A stretch of 33,010 bases of DNA from Nitrososphaerota archaeon. Lineage in GTDB: Archaea > Thermoproteota > Nitrososphaeria > Nitrososphaerales > Nitrosopumilaceae. The position numbers were made by a program, and so were the translations under genes. Location: assembly GCA_021323705.1 (NCBI GenBank), contig JAJPKL010000026.1, positions 1 to 33,010 on the forward strand, written 5' to 3'. Positions 22,085 through 30,056 of the stretch are shown here, in pieces (position 1 is the first letter of the stretch; the number at the start of each line of letters is the position of its first letter). Under the pieces are notes generated by a model, which searched no databases, was not told where the DNA came from, and saw only the letters and a list, made by a program, of their open reading frames with translations.

Positions 22085-22097
22085 CCACTAGACCCGC
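22085..22097 (+). repeat. Attachment site copy, right end of element 1 (attR)
   Basis: CCACTAGACCCGC is the exact copy of the tRNA-Lys 3' end. Upstream, GTGG-AAAA-CCAC imitates a shortened T-arm. No full tRNA is present here. Confidence 0.75.
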
Positions 22098-22214
22098 TTT
22101 ATTCTAAAACTAGTTTAATGCAAAGTAATCTCTTTTCATAGACACTAATCTCTGAATTACAAAATTAATTACGAGATCAAATCTCTTCGCACAAGTGGAT
22201 TTTACAAAAATAAT

Positions 22215-22382
22215 CTAGTGAGTGCACTGGCATTCTACAAATTTTGTATCAAAGGTGCAGTCATGTGGTCCTTCTGACATGGCATCTGTTGGAATCTTTC
22301 CCATGCATTCTTTATGGCGGCCCTTTTTGCAGAACCAACAAATGGGTCCTGCGTCAGGACTTGAACACTTGTCTCCTAAAAT
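22215..22382 (-). CDS. Small Cys-rich protein
   Basis: The frame gives about 55 residues with seven Cys: DKCSSPDAGPICWFCKKGRH, then KECMGK, HDCTFDTKFV and ECQC. The pattern suggests two metal-binding knuckles. No ATG opens the frame; an ATT at 22382 or an unseen start is needed, or ATG 22308 would leave only 29 residues. It overlaps the stop of the C2H2 gene in another frame. It looks conserved in style but the start is unresolved. Confidence 0.5.
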   Translation of the reverse strand: MLGDKCSSPDAGPICWFCKKGRHKECMGKIPTDAMSEGPHDCTFDTKFVECQCTH

Positions 22383-22531
22383 ACCGTAACATCTCCTGGT
22401 GCGGGAGAATGATCATTTTTATGAAACTCGACAAATTCCTTGTGGTCCACTTCTTGGTGTCTCCTCAACTCTTCCAGATTCTCAAATACATTGCTGCATA
22501 GATAACACTTGGGCTTGTGCTGGTCTACCAT
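22376..22531 (-). CDS. Small C2H2 zinc-finger protein
   Basis: This 51-residue protein has one C2H2 finger, C9-x2-C12 and H25-x4-H30 (KCYLCSNVFENLEELRRHQE), followed by a helical, acidic-basic tail ending PAPGDVTVF. Such short single-finger proteins are frequent in Thaumarchaeota and are thought to be regulators. It lies outside the element, upstream of the Cys-rich gene. Confidence 0.75.
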   Translation of the reverse strand: MVDQHKPKCYLCSNVFENLEELRRHQEVDHKEFVEFHKNDHSPAPGDVTVF

Positions 22532-22586
22532 TGGGAGAACCATGATTCGTTGTACCTTCGAGTCGTAATTGAATCTTTTTCAAATT

Positions 22587-23501
22587 CTAGATTGGTACAA
22601 GCCACTCAGAGAACCTCTCATCCCTGCCGCGAGATACATCATAGAATAAGCTCTGCAGCTTGCGCGTTACCTCACCTGGCTTTCCGTCTCCCACAGGTAC
22701 GTTATCTATCTCTGTAACAGACTTGATTTCTGCCGCAGTGCCAGTCATGAAGACCTCGTCTGAGATGTACAGTTCGTCTCTATCGATCTCTCTTTCCACA
22801 ACTGAGATGCCCTCAGATCTTGCTATCTTGATTGTGCTGTCCCGTGTTATTCCATCCAAAATTCCGGCGTTCAGTGGCGGCGTAGCAATCTCGCCCTTGT
22901 TTACTGTAAAGATGTTTTCTGCACTTCCCTCTGAAACCTTGCCGTGATAGTTTAACATTATTGCCTCGTCATATCCGTCCTTTAACGCCTCTACTCTTGC
23001 AAGGGCGGCGTTTGCATAGTTAGATGCGGCTTTTGCCTGCATCGGCTGGGATCTAGAATCAATTCTAAGCCAGCTTGACACCTTGCATCTTGCTCCGCGA
23101 ACCTTTCCCGCACTTGACTCGCCAACGTTCCATTCCCAGCAGGCTATTGCAACATCCACCTTGTTTGGAGTTGGCGTAAGGCCAAGAACGCCATAGCTAT
23201 AGTATGCAATAGGCCTGATATAACACTCCTTCAGCCCACTTGACTGTACTGTCTTGATTATGCCATCAGCTATATCTTTTCTTGAATAAGGAATATTCAT
23301 TGAATACATCTTTGCAGACTTGAAGAGCCTGTCTACATGTTCTGGAAGCCTGAAAATTGCAGGCCCCTTTGTTGTCTTGTAGCATCGAATTCCTTCAAAG
23401 ACTGCAGTGGAGTAATGCAACGCATGAGTAAGAACATGTACCTTTGCATTCTTGAATGGTACAAGTTTTCCATTCATCCATATCTTTCCCTGCTCTTTCA
23501 T
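22587..23501 (-). CDS. ilvE: Branched-chain amino acid aminotransferase
   Basis: This is a fold-type IV PLP aminotransferase that makes Leu, Ile and Val from their keto acids with glutamate. The 304-residue length is normal. The PLP lysine is K157 in QAKAASNYANA. Other signatures are HYSTAVFEGIRCY, YIRPIAYY, DEAIMLNYHGKVSEGSAENI and EVFMTGTAAEIKSVTEID. All agree with IlvE rather than D-amino acid transaminases. It is a housekeeping gene in the core segment between the two elements. Confidence 0.95.
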   Translation of the reverse strand: MKEQGKIWMNGKLVPFKNAKVHVLTHALHYSTAVFEGIRCYKTTKGPAIFRLPEHVDRLFKSAKMYSMNIPYSRKDIADGIIKTVQSSGLKECYIRPIAYYSYGVLGLTPTPNKVDVAIACWEWNVGESSAGKVRGARCKVSSWLRIDSRSQPMQAKAASNYANAALARVEALKDGYDEAIMLNYHGKVSEGSAENIFTVNKGEIATPPLNAGILDGITRDSTIKIARSEGISVVEREIDRDELYISDEVFMTGTAAEIKSVTEIDNVPVGDGKPGEVTRKLQSLFYDVSRGRDERFSEWLVPI

Positions 23502-23598
23502 AGTGATGTGAGCAGGTTTTGGTAATTTAAAGAATCAAACTCAAAGAAAATCAAGAAAGACCTGCTTTCTTTAAATGGAGTAAATACGATTGTATCTC

Positions 23599-23805
23599 GT
23601 GAATCCATACTTTTCATTTGCAGCAGCTGCTCTGCTAGTCATTGGATTGGCAGGAAACGGCTTTGAGATGAGACGTGCCCGCATGTCTACCATGCGAGAC
23701 GAGGACATAGCATCAAAGAACATGTTTGCAAACAAGAGGAACTTCAAGTGGTATGCATGCATTGGTGCCGCTATAGCGCTTGCAGCAGTAGGCACGTATA
23801 CCTGA
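23599..23805 (+). CDS. Small two-helix membrane protein (conserved type)
   Basis: This 68-residue protein starts with GTG 23599 (TTG 23590 is also in frame), 26 bases after a TTTAAATG box A. It has a first helix (FAAAALLVIGLAGNGF), a basic, polar loop with RRARMSTMRDEDIASKNMF, and a second helix (YACIGAAIALAAVGTY). The charged loop facing the cytoplasm may bind a partner. Function is not known. Confidence 0.6.
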   Translation: MNPYFSFAAAALLVIGLAGNGFEMRRARMSTMRDEDIASKNMFANKRNFKWYACIGAAIALAAVGTYT

Positions 23806-23822
23806 TCTATATAGATCATCTC
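23806..23822. promoter_or_regulatory. Palindromic TATA element
   Basis: GATCTATATAGATC is a 14-base palindrome with a TATA core just after the stop codon of the membrane protein gene. It could serve as box A in either direction or as a regulator site. Confidence 0.35.
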
Positions 23823-23861
23823 TAAATATTTCCTCAACGCTATATACATTAGCGCGTGTTT

Positions 23862-23946
23862 TGGGTAACGCCGGGCTGATTCTAGATAGAGGCCCAAGAA
23901 CAAACCCACTTTGACTTCCTACAGGTATGGACTTGTAGGGGTCAAA
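23862..23946 (+). ncRNA. Candidate structured RNA with two stems
   Basis: TGGGT (23862-23866) pairs with ACCCA (23904-23908) and encloses GGGC/GCCC. A second hairpin follows: TTTGAC-TT-CCTACA (23910-23923) pairs with TGTAGG-G-GTCAAA (23934-23946), an 11-12 bp stem. A TATATA box is at about 23840-23846, roughly 20-25 bases before the first stem. No known RNA family is recognised. It may be a small RNA or a structured 5' leader of the small ORF that starts at 23946. Confidence 0.4.
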
Positions 23947-24092
23947 TGTACAACTGTGTTTTTATCAAAACCAATGACAGAAAGATACAAAACATCCTGT
24001 ACTTGCACTACAAGCAAATGGTTGCAAGAAAAAAAGGCAAACACATGCGAGTGGCAGACCAGAGAGCTACGCGTAGAAAGAGAAGAAACTAA
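23946..24092 (+). CDS. Possible 48-residue basic protein
   Basis: ATG 23946 follows the candidate hairpin RNA. The product is strongly basic at its end (MVARKKGKHMRVADQRATRR, KRRN), like a nucleic-acid-binding protein. A T-rich tract follows the stop at once, consistent with a gene end. A second overlapping frame (ATG 23974 to 24120) cannot be excluded. No family is recognised. Confidence 0.35.
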   Translation: MYNCVFIKTNDRKIQNILYLHYKQMVARKKGKHMRVADQRATRRKRRN

Positions 24093-24108
24093 GTTTTTTC
24101 ATTTTTTA
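24093..24108 (+). terminator. T-rich terminator
   Basis: GTTTTTTCATTTTTT lies right after the small basic ORF and beside the 3' end of the convergent aspartate kinase gene. Confidence 0.5.
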
Positions 24109-24116
24109 GCAAACGA

Positions 24117-25532
24117 CTAGACAAATTTTATTTTTGATCTTTCAGAATGGACTGCACGAATTGCCCGTTCAATGCTGTCACCGCTGTCTTCTATAACTAT
24201 GATGATGCGTGATGTTTCTTCCTGGGCGTCCATGTTGAGAATGTTAAGTCCTGCCTCTCCTATCCTTGAGCTTGCCTTTGATGCAATCTGCTGCACCCTC
24301 CACATCTCGTCTCCTATCAAGGTGATGACTCCCCTGTTGTAAGTAATTGATGCCAGAGGGTCAAAGGCCAAGACATATCGCTCGTTGCGTTTTACATAGT
24401 CGCTATCCAAAAAGAGAATCCTGGTAAACTCTATGTCATCCTTTGTAAAAGGGGATAAGACCACAAACTCGCTGTATCTCTTGTCTTTCTCAAGTGATTC
24501 AAAGAGGCTCTCAGCTGACTTGGTCTCCATCCGAAGTATTGCGCAGTTTTTCTTTCCAGTAACTATCTTCAAAGGATGGCCGTTCTTGGCACCGGGTCTT
24601 CGCTCAATTGTTGTTATTCTATCAGGTCTTCCCATGTCTGTTATTATTATTGGCATATCAACTCCATTCTCAACTATCTCCTTTATTGCAATTGGATCAA
24701 GAATCTTCATCCCAAACATTCCTGCAATTCTGGCCTCATTATATGACAGATGCATGATATACTCTAGTTCGTCTTTCACTAGGCGGGGATCTGCAGATAA
24801 TACGGCACTGTCCTTTTCAAAATCAATCTTGGTGTTGTATTTTTTGCTAAACAATATTCCAAGATCTGCAGCAGTCCTGTCAGATCCGCCGCGTTCATAT
24901 GTTGTCTCAAGACCGTCTGCAGTCTTGCCGATAAAGCCGCCTATTGATATGACATCATTTTTCTCAAGTAGTGATTCCATTCCTTTTAGGCTCTGCAAAG
25001 ATTGTGAGGCAAGAAAGTTTGCCGATTCAATATTTTTGTCAGTAATGATGGGCCATGAATCAAAATTTACGACATCAGCAGTAATGCCAGCACTTTTGAG
25101 CACATAACTCATAACGTTTGACATTAATATCTCGCCAGAATATGCAAGTGCTCTTGCGCGTACCTCGTTTGCAAATTCTTTTTTTTGCAAAGCTTCCAAA
25201 AAGGACTTGGATGCCTTGTCCAAAAAATACTCGATAGTCTTTTTGCATTCGTCTTGATATTTTCTGTCTACCAATTCAAGTATCTTCAGGTACGGCTTGC
25301 GCAGCTCCTCAGTGTCAAAACTCTCTCCCTTTTCTGCTTTTTGACCTAGGATAAGGGCAATGTCAGTCAGTGATCTCTGTTTGTTACCGTATATTGTAAG
25401 CGGAGCAGAAAAAACTGTGATCACTTTGGCATCTTTTTTTAATTCGTTTATCCTTTTGATGATTGTAGGAATCAGTACACCGTCCACACCTACTGCGCTT
25501 CCACCAAACTTTGCAACAATGAGATTCTGCAA
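24117..25532 (-). CDS. lysC: Aspartate kinase
   Basis: Aspartate kinase phosphorylates aspartate, the first step to Thr, Met and Lys. The nucleotide-site start is NLIVAKFGGSAVGVDG; further motifs are SIGGFIGKTADGLETTYERG and GGSDRTAADLG. ACT domains occupy the C-terminal part (KNCAILRMETKS and VITLIGDEMWRVQQIASKAS), so it should be feedback regulated by an amino acid. An upstream TTG (25643) extends the frame by 37 residues without family support. TTG 25532 is preferred: it begins just before the conserved motif and a TTTATAG box A is 26-30 bases upstream. The product has 471 residues. Confidence 0.92.
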   Translation of the reverse strand: MQNLIVAKFGGSAVGVDGVLIPTIIKRINELKKDAKVITVFSAPLTIYGNKQRSLTDIALILGQKAEKGESFDTEELRKPYLKILELVDRKYQDECKKTIEYFLDKASKSFLEALQKKEFANEVRARALAYSGEILMSNVMSYVLKSAGITADVVNFDSWPIITDKNIESANFLASQSLQSLKGMESLLEKNDVISIGGFIGKTADGLETTYERGGSDRTAADLGILFSKKYNTKIDFEKDSAVLSADPRLVKDELEYIMHLSYNEARIAGMFGMKILDPIAIKEIVENGVDMPIIITDMGRPDRITTIERRPGAKNGHPLKIVTGKKNCAILRMETKSAESLFESLEKDKRYSEFVVLSPFTKDDIEFTRILFLDSDYVKRNERYVLAFDPLASITYNRGVITLIGDEMWRVQQIASKASSRIGEAGLNILNMDAQEETSRIIIVIEDSGDSIERAIRAVHSERSKIKFV

Positions 25533-25688
25533 AACTTGATTACATCTTGCTCTACCTTCTATAAAGTTTGGGTGGAAGATAAGAACACGGGAAACGATAC
25601 GAATGCAAATTTCGGACAATTTGTACGCATCCCTTAAAAGCAAAAATCAAACACTTGTTTGTATGGCTAAGATCAGTAGGGGTTCATT

Positions 25689-25829
25689 ATGAGTATAGAG
25701 AACGGGGAGCTCTTCAAGGACAAGAATACAAACCACATACTTCAGTACCTGCCTGATGTAGGGCTTGTTCACAACGAAGAGTTGTGCAGGGAAATAACAG
25801 GCTGCATCGATTTCCAGAAAAACAACTAG
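25689..25829 (+). CDS. Small hypothetical protein (46 aa)
   Basis: This 46-residue soluble acidic protein reads SIENGELFKDKNTNHILQYL and ends DFQKNN, with two Cys (ELCREITGCI). It begins at ATG 25689, which overlaps the stop of a 9-codon frame starting ATG 25662. The gene sits between divergent and convergent core genes. No family is recognised. Confidence 0.45.
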   Translation: MSIENGELFKDKNTNHILQYLPDVGLVHNEELCREITGCIDFQKNN

Positions 25830-26843
25830 CTACAGAAATTTTTTTATCATCTCTGCAGCTATCTTGGCTCCCTCAAATGGCTGGGGTTCTCTTTTTTTGT
25901 CTATTTTTGTTACAATCAATTCCTCGAGCCTGAAAATATCTTCAGAAGAATATCCTACCTCCCTTGCATTTTCTTCCTGTTCAAAATGCCCCTTTATGGG
26001 AATGAAGATTCCAGGAGTTCCAAAATGTCTTGATTCATCCATGGTGGATTTTCCTGCAAGCGAAATTATCAGATCTGACGCAAAAATTACTTCGTGCATC
26101 TTGGGCACAAAACCCAAGTTTCTGTATGGAGTTTGGTCCATCTGTAGAGTGGGCCCAGAAACTATTACAAGCTCTGCATCAATCCCAGTCTTTTTAAAAA
26201 CTTGGATGGTCTCTTCAATTAAAAATTTTCCAAGATCAGTTCCTCCTGTGCTTACCACAACTGTTTTTTTGTCAAAAGAATACTTTTTCCTAAGATGTTC
26301 GCGTGACTCTGTAACATCTCTTACAATGGGCCCAGTCCTTACTATGTTGCCGCTGTTTTGCCCATTTTCTGGAACCAGAACAAGGTCACACTTTTCTATG
26401 ATGTTTTTCATCCCGCGGTTCATCATTTTTTCAATCGCAGAACCTATCCCAGTTGCAAACCCAGTCTCCAATATGTCAGTAACAAGAACTGTGCTTATCT
26501 TTTGTTTTTGCGCCATGACAAGCGACGCAAAATCCTCATCACTTACTACAAGACGGGGTTCTTCTTTTTCTATTGTTCTAGAAGAGATCTTCTTGCATTC
26601 CCTGTAGTACGAAAGATAACTGAAAAGCCACTTGAGAGGGCTTTGCAGCTTGCCGTTTTCAATCCTAAACGGTGGCGGCGTATAAAGATCAACTGCATCA
26701 CATCCGTATTCCAAAAATAGCTTGTATGCACCACTTCCACTGATAAATTTTTTTGAAACGTTATTCAGATGCTGTGATATTGCTACATCTCTTGTGGCAT
26801 GTCCAAGTCCTATGGGGCTTGTAAAAAAGACCAAATCTGTCAT
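25830..26843 (-). CDS. MurG/GT28-like glycosyltransferase
   Basis: This 337-residue protein resembles GT-B transferases that use UDP-sugars. The N-terminal motif FFTSPIGLGHATRDVAI is the glycine-rich acceptor-side loop; VVVSTGGTDLGK opens the C-terminal domain, and DLIISLAGKSTMDESRHFGT is the donor-site loop with IPIKGHFEQEENAREV after it. The substrate is unknown; cell-surface glycan or lipid glycosylation is likely. It stops one base after the small plus-strand gene ends, so the two genes converge without a gap. Confidence 0.82.
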   Translation of the reverse strand: MTDLVFFTSPIGLGHATRDVAISQHLNNVSKKFISGSGAYKLFLEYGCDAVDLYTPPPFRIENGKLQSPLKWLFSYLSYYRECKKISSRTIEKEEPRLVVSDEDFASLVMAQKQKISTVLVTDILETGFATGIGSAIEKMMNRGMKNIIEKCDLVLVPENGQNSGNIVRTGPIVRDVTESREHLRKKYSFDKKTVVVSTGGTDLGKFLIEETIQVFKKTGIDAELVIVSGPTLQMDQTPYRNLGFVPKMHEVIFASDLIISLAGKSTMDESRHFGTPGIFIPIKGHFEQEENAREVGYSSEDIFRLEELIVTKIDKKREPQPFEGAKIAAEMIKKFL

Positions 26844-26906
26844 TTACCTCACAGTTGATAAACTGCCAGTTATAATTGAAATAGAAATGTGAGCCTAAAA
26901 CTAAAT

Positions 26907-27086
26907 TCAACAGGTCATCTGTTGCAGTTCCTGTTCTTTTTCATTAATTGCCTTTAATGCTGTATATATCTTGAATATTAGTTCGTCGTCCGGTGCCGTT
27001 TTCTCTAATGATTCTCTGTCAATTCCGTATTCTTCTATTGTCTTCCATATTTCATCTAGGGATGGCTTTGTTGGCAAGTATCTCAA
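26907..27086 (-). CDS. Small hypothetical protein (59 aa)
   Basis: This 59-residue helical acidic protein starts with TTG 27086 (MRYLPTKPSLDEIWKTIEEY), continues GIDRESLEKTAPDDELIFKI and ends NEKEQELQQMTC. AATATTTTTAG about 25 bases upstream could be box A. There is no family call. It is the last core gene before tRNA-Val. Confidence 0.5.
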   Translation of the reverse strand: MRYLPTKPSLDEIWKTIEEYGIDRESLEKTAPDDELIFKIYTALKAINEKEQELQQMTC

Positions 27087-27295
27087 TATGATTCTAAAAA
27101 TATTTTAGACTTGCGTAACATAGTTACCAGTCTGCCTATGAAATCGTTGTATCATGATACCAAAATTAAAATAAAATCTATATCATAAATTGTGATCTTG
27201 TTTTGAAATAACATACAGTGAATAAAATGAAATGTATTGAACAGACTTGAAATGTTTGCTGTTAGACTTATATGCATTTTAAATTGGAGCGTAGA

Positions 27296-27370
27296 TGGGT
27301 TCATAGTCCAGTTGGTTATGACGTCGCCCTTACACGGCGAAGATCCAGGGTTCGAATCCCTGTGGACCCA
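27296..27370 (+). tRNA. tRNA-Val(TAC)
   Basis: Acceptor stem TGGGTTC pairs with GGACCCA (one G-T pair). The anticodon stem TCGCC/GGCGA encloses the loop CTTACAC, giving anticodon TAC. The T-arm is CAGGG-TTCGAAT-CCCTG. There is no intron and CCA is not encoded. A CTTATATGC box A lies about 25 bases upstream. Its 3' end is the likely attachment site of element 2. Confidence 0.97.
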
Positions 27371-27466
27371 TTTCCTTTGTGGGTGCGGATACCACGACCC
27401 TGCCGTTTGGCAGAGCCCCGACATAGAGCCAGCCGTCATTTATGAGTCGTTCTGCCTCCTCGGGCC

Positions 27467-28780
27467 CTACAACACGCTGCTGGTATTGCAGCCTGCCAGT
27501 TCACTGACAAGCTTTTGCACCGCGGCAAGCTTTTCAGGCGGGAGACACTGTATTGACTGTCTTATCTGTTCCCTTTTCTCTTCCTGTGGGTCTTCTGCTC
27601 CTTTTTCCAGATCCAACAACTCTTCGCTTCTCCTAAACGAGTCCCGCATCGCATCAGTCAGGGCTTTAGGAAGTATTCCCTTGTTTGTCGTGTAGGTTGC
27701 CTCTATGCTTCCCTTGTGGCCCATGAAGAAGACACGAAAGTCGTGTGCTATCTTGCCGCGTGACTCTGCAATCAGCAGCTGGGTGTCAAAAAAAGCTCTG
27801 AGCACATATGGCCTCCATTGGAAGCGGGGCCTCATGGTATTCTTTATCTCGACCCTTATCCGCTGTGTTGGCAAGAAGGGTTTTGTACTGTTCTGTCCCC
27901 TCTGCATTGGATGTTTTGATGCAGGTGCTATCACGGGAGAGTCTGGTGCTAGTGCATCACCGGCAAGTATTCTTGCATTGAGATATGCAAGGAGTCTTTT
28001 TGCCCCCATGTCGGTGATGAAGGTAAAGTACTCGTGCCTTGTTTTTGAAAGAGCCTTTCGCACCTTGATTCTCGGAGGAATGCTTGTGAAGATGACAAGT
28101 CCCTCCACTATTGCAAGGTCTGGCAGATCCTTTATTCGCAGTCCGTCCGTACCGTTGTGATTGCCAAGAACCTCGGGCCTCAGTCCGGCTTTTGCAATCA
28201 GGGACATCATGGCTCCTGACCGCACCTCAGACCTGTTGAAGAGCTCCGTAAGCTCCAGACTCTCTGGGACCTTCTCGTTTTCTAGTGTAGGAGTAGAGCC
28301 AAGGTTTGAGATCTTGATTCTCCTTTTGATCTCTACCTCAAAGTGCCGCAGCCATGATTTTACAGCCTTTACGGTATCTCCTATGTATCCCGGGGCATAG
28401 CCTTCTTCCTCCATTGATGTTATGTGGTCCTCTATCAGGTCCGTGACTGCTCTAAGATCCCTCATGCCAAGTTCCGCAAGCTCGCTTGGAGTCATGTGGT
28501 GAGCTTGGCAGAAAAGACCCAGCCTGCGAACCCTTACATCTGCGGTAAGTTCGCTTCCCCTTGACAGGTTTTCGTACCATCTCTTGACATCGGGATTGGC
28601 AAGGAGCCGGTTCTTTTTTGTGTACTTTTGTTTTGTGGCAGTGTTGATGTTTGTGGTTTGTTCTATTTTTCCCATATCAGACTGCCAGCTTGCTTTGTGC
28701 AAGCAGTCCTCATCATTCTGTACAGGCGCAGTGGAGGTATTTTTGAATTTCTCATCTGAAAGGACTGGGTCAGAAACCAT
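27467..28780 (-). CDS. int: Tyrosine recombinase (integrase) of element 2, C-terminus frameshifted
   Basis: This 437-residue integrase is a homologue of the one at 7308-8663 (for example RWYENLSRGSELTADVRVRR and YAPGYIGDTVKAVKSWLRH). The catalytic residues R201 (AGLRPEVLG), R328 (YVLRAFF), H355 (MGHKG) and Y363 are present. It stops at TAG 27467 after ELAGCNTSSVL. In another frame, just downstream, GPEEAERLINDGWLYVGALP and NGRVVV match the end of the first integrase (ELVPYIEKGWDIVRELSNGK). So the last 40 residues are shifted out of frame. The 3' end, not the 5' end, faces the tRNA, the reverse of element 1. Confidence 0.9.
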   Translation of the reverse strand: MVSDPVLSDEKFKNTSTAPVQNDEDCLHKASWQSDMGKIEQTTNINTATKQKYTKKNRLLANPDVKRWYENLSRGSELTADVRVRRLGLFCQAHHMTPSELAELGMRDLRAVTDLIEDHITSMEEEGYAPGYIGDTVKAVKSWLRHFEVEIKRRIKISNLGSTPTLENEKVPESLELTELFNRSEVRSGAMMSLIAKAGLRPEVLGNHNGTDGLRIKDLPDLAIVEGLVIFTSIPPRIKVRKALSKTRHEYFTFITDMGAKRLLAYLNARILAGDALAPDSPVIAPASKHPMQRGQNSTKPFLPTQRIRVEIKNTMRPRFQWRPYVLRAFFDTQLLIAESRGKIAHDFRVFFMGHKGSIEATYTTNKGILPKALTDAMRDSFRRSEELLDLEKGAEDPQEEKREQIRQSIQCLPPEKLAAVQKLVSELAGCNTSSVL

Positions 28781-28875
28781 CTCTCATCATCCTTTGGCAG
28801 ATTCCAGACAAGTGACAATATACATAGTCATGCTATGCAAGATTATTCTATGAGATGACAACACTATTTTTGTAA

Positions 28876-28906
28876 ACATCACTGTACAGTATGCAAGTAC
28901 CGTATT
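28876..28906. promoter_or_regulatory. Two GTAC-type sites in the divergent promoter
   Basis: ACTGTACAGT (28881-28890, palindromic) and AAGTACCGTATTT (about 28895-28907) lie between the integrase and the plus-strand gene. They resemble the GTAC-N-GTAC sites of element 1, and may be bound by a related RHH protein. Confidence 0.35.
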
Positions 28907-28949
28907 TCAAAAAAGATGCACATAAAAATTCAAATACTGTTGTAATATC

Positions 28950-30056
28950 ATGGATCTTCCACCGCTAGACCCTGACGACAGGTTCAGGGGAAGGCCTCCG
29001 GACGGGGGCCGCAAGGTTATGAACGTCTCGTTTGCAAAGGACGTGTACGACGGAATCATGAAGGTAAGAGAGGGCAGTCGCTCCTCATTCATCTCTGACT
29101 TTCTGAGGATAATCACAAGGCAGTTTGACCCAGGCCCATCATCCTACTTGGCACTTGAGCTCAAGCGCCTCATTGACGAGGCTATTGCAAAGTCAAGAAA
29201 AGAAAACGACTATGAGAAGATGGCTGCAGTATCAAGCCTTGCAAACGAGGTGGTTCCAAAGCTAGAGCCATACCTTGACCTCTGCAAGGAAGAAGGACCT
29301 GAAGAGAAAGCATCAGACAAGATGCCCGCGGTGGCCGAGATTGGCACTATAATGGAGGGCATCAGGGCTGGGCACGCACTTGAGAGGCTCGGGGCATTGC
29401 TTGATGATGCCAAGACCATACACGGTGCAGTACCATCCCTATTCCGCGACGACCAGTACAAAAAACAGGTCGAGCAAACCAGGATGGCATCGACTGCGGT
29501 CTCCAAGCTTTTGGCAGCATACAGAAACTACATCACAACCGAGGATGATATTGGGGAAAGGAAGGGCAAGCAAGAAATCCAGTGCATCCGGGGCACAAGG
29601 GGCGTGCCAGACTTTCGCAGGGGCCTGCCGATGGGTGACACGGTAAACGGGTGTGCCAGGCTCTCAGAGGACGCAAAGGAGATCTCAGACGAGAAGGTGA
29701 GAGCATTCGTAATGGAGACGTGCTCGTTTGTTGACAGGTCAGTGAGGAGGTCTTGGGGCTCGGGCATAGACCTGGTGCTGCATGCCTGCGAGAGGATGGG
29801 AGGATACCTCGTGCTTGGTGTATTCAACCGGGGATATTATGGCGTTCTTGTGAGCGGCGCAAGATGCGACGGAGAGGAGGACGTCTCTATATCAGGGAGG
29901 AAAGAGCCTTACTATTTACCACCACTGGCACTCTCGGAAGTTGGCATAGTTCCATGCAGCATGGCATACCCTGCTGCAAGGCATACAGTCACACTGGTAA
30001 TAGGATATCTCGATTTCTCCTTTGAGATCAGGGATGAAAAAGTACAGCACATCTGA
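28950..30056 (+). CDS. RHH-like N-terminal protein, unknown C-terminal domain
   Basis: This 368-residue protein begins with a Pro/Asp/Arg-rich segment. Residues about 23-58 (MNVSFAKDVYDGIMKVREGS, SSFISDFLRIITRQF) look like a ribbon-helix-helix unit. A long, mainly helical middle follows (ELKRLIDEAIAKSRKENDYE and VEQTRMASTAVSKLLAAYRN). The C-terminal 130 residues contain several Cys and beta strands (LVLGVFNRGYYGVLVSGARC). It could be a regulator or a partition-type DNA-binding protein of the element. GC content is higher than in the genes of element 1. Confidence 0.7.
   Translation: MDLPPLDPDDRFRGRPPDGGRKVMNVSFAKDVYDGIMKVREGSRSSFISDFLRIITRQFDPGPSSYLALELKRLIDEAIAKSRKENDYEKMAAVSSLANEVVPKLEPYLDLCKEEGPEEKASDKMPAVAEIGTIMEGIRAGHALERLGALLDDAKTIHGAVPSLFRDDQYKKQVEQTRMASTAVSKLLAAYRNYITTEDDIGERKGKQEIQCIRGTRGVPDFRRGLPMGDTVNGCARLSEDAKEISDEKVRAFVMETCSFVDRSVRRSWGSGIDLVLHACERMGGYLVLGVFNRGYYGVLVSGARCDGEEDVSISGRKEPYYLPPLALSEVGIVPCSMAYPAARHTVTLVIGYLDFSFEIRDEKVQHI

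Larger units (their letters stand above)
7303..22097 (+). mobile_element. Integrated element 1, at tRNA-Lys (about 14.8 kb)
   Basis: The element is bounded on the left by the tRNA-Lys 3' end and on the right by its 13-base copy. It contains a tyrosine integrase directly next to the tRNA, a six-hairpin array, an actin-like ATPase with a small partner, RHH and AbrB regulators, several secreted and membrane proteins and a four-gene minus-strand operon. Genes on both outer sides are ordinary chromosomal functions (respiration on the left; amino-acid synthesis on the right). No capsid or replication initiator gene is recognisable, so it is best called a cryptic integrated plasmid-like element. Confidence 0.8.

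Noticed and set aside
23911-24120. 69-codon frame near the aspartate kinase 3' end
   Set aside because: It starts with TTG inside the hairpin, has no domain and overlaps both the T-tract and the kinase stop; the other frame (23946-24092) ends right before the terminator and is a better candidate.
27237-27695. Plus-strand frame running through tRNA-Val
   Set aside because: It crosses the tRNA and the integrase 3' end antisense; the sequence is explained by those features.
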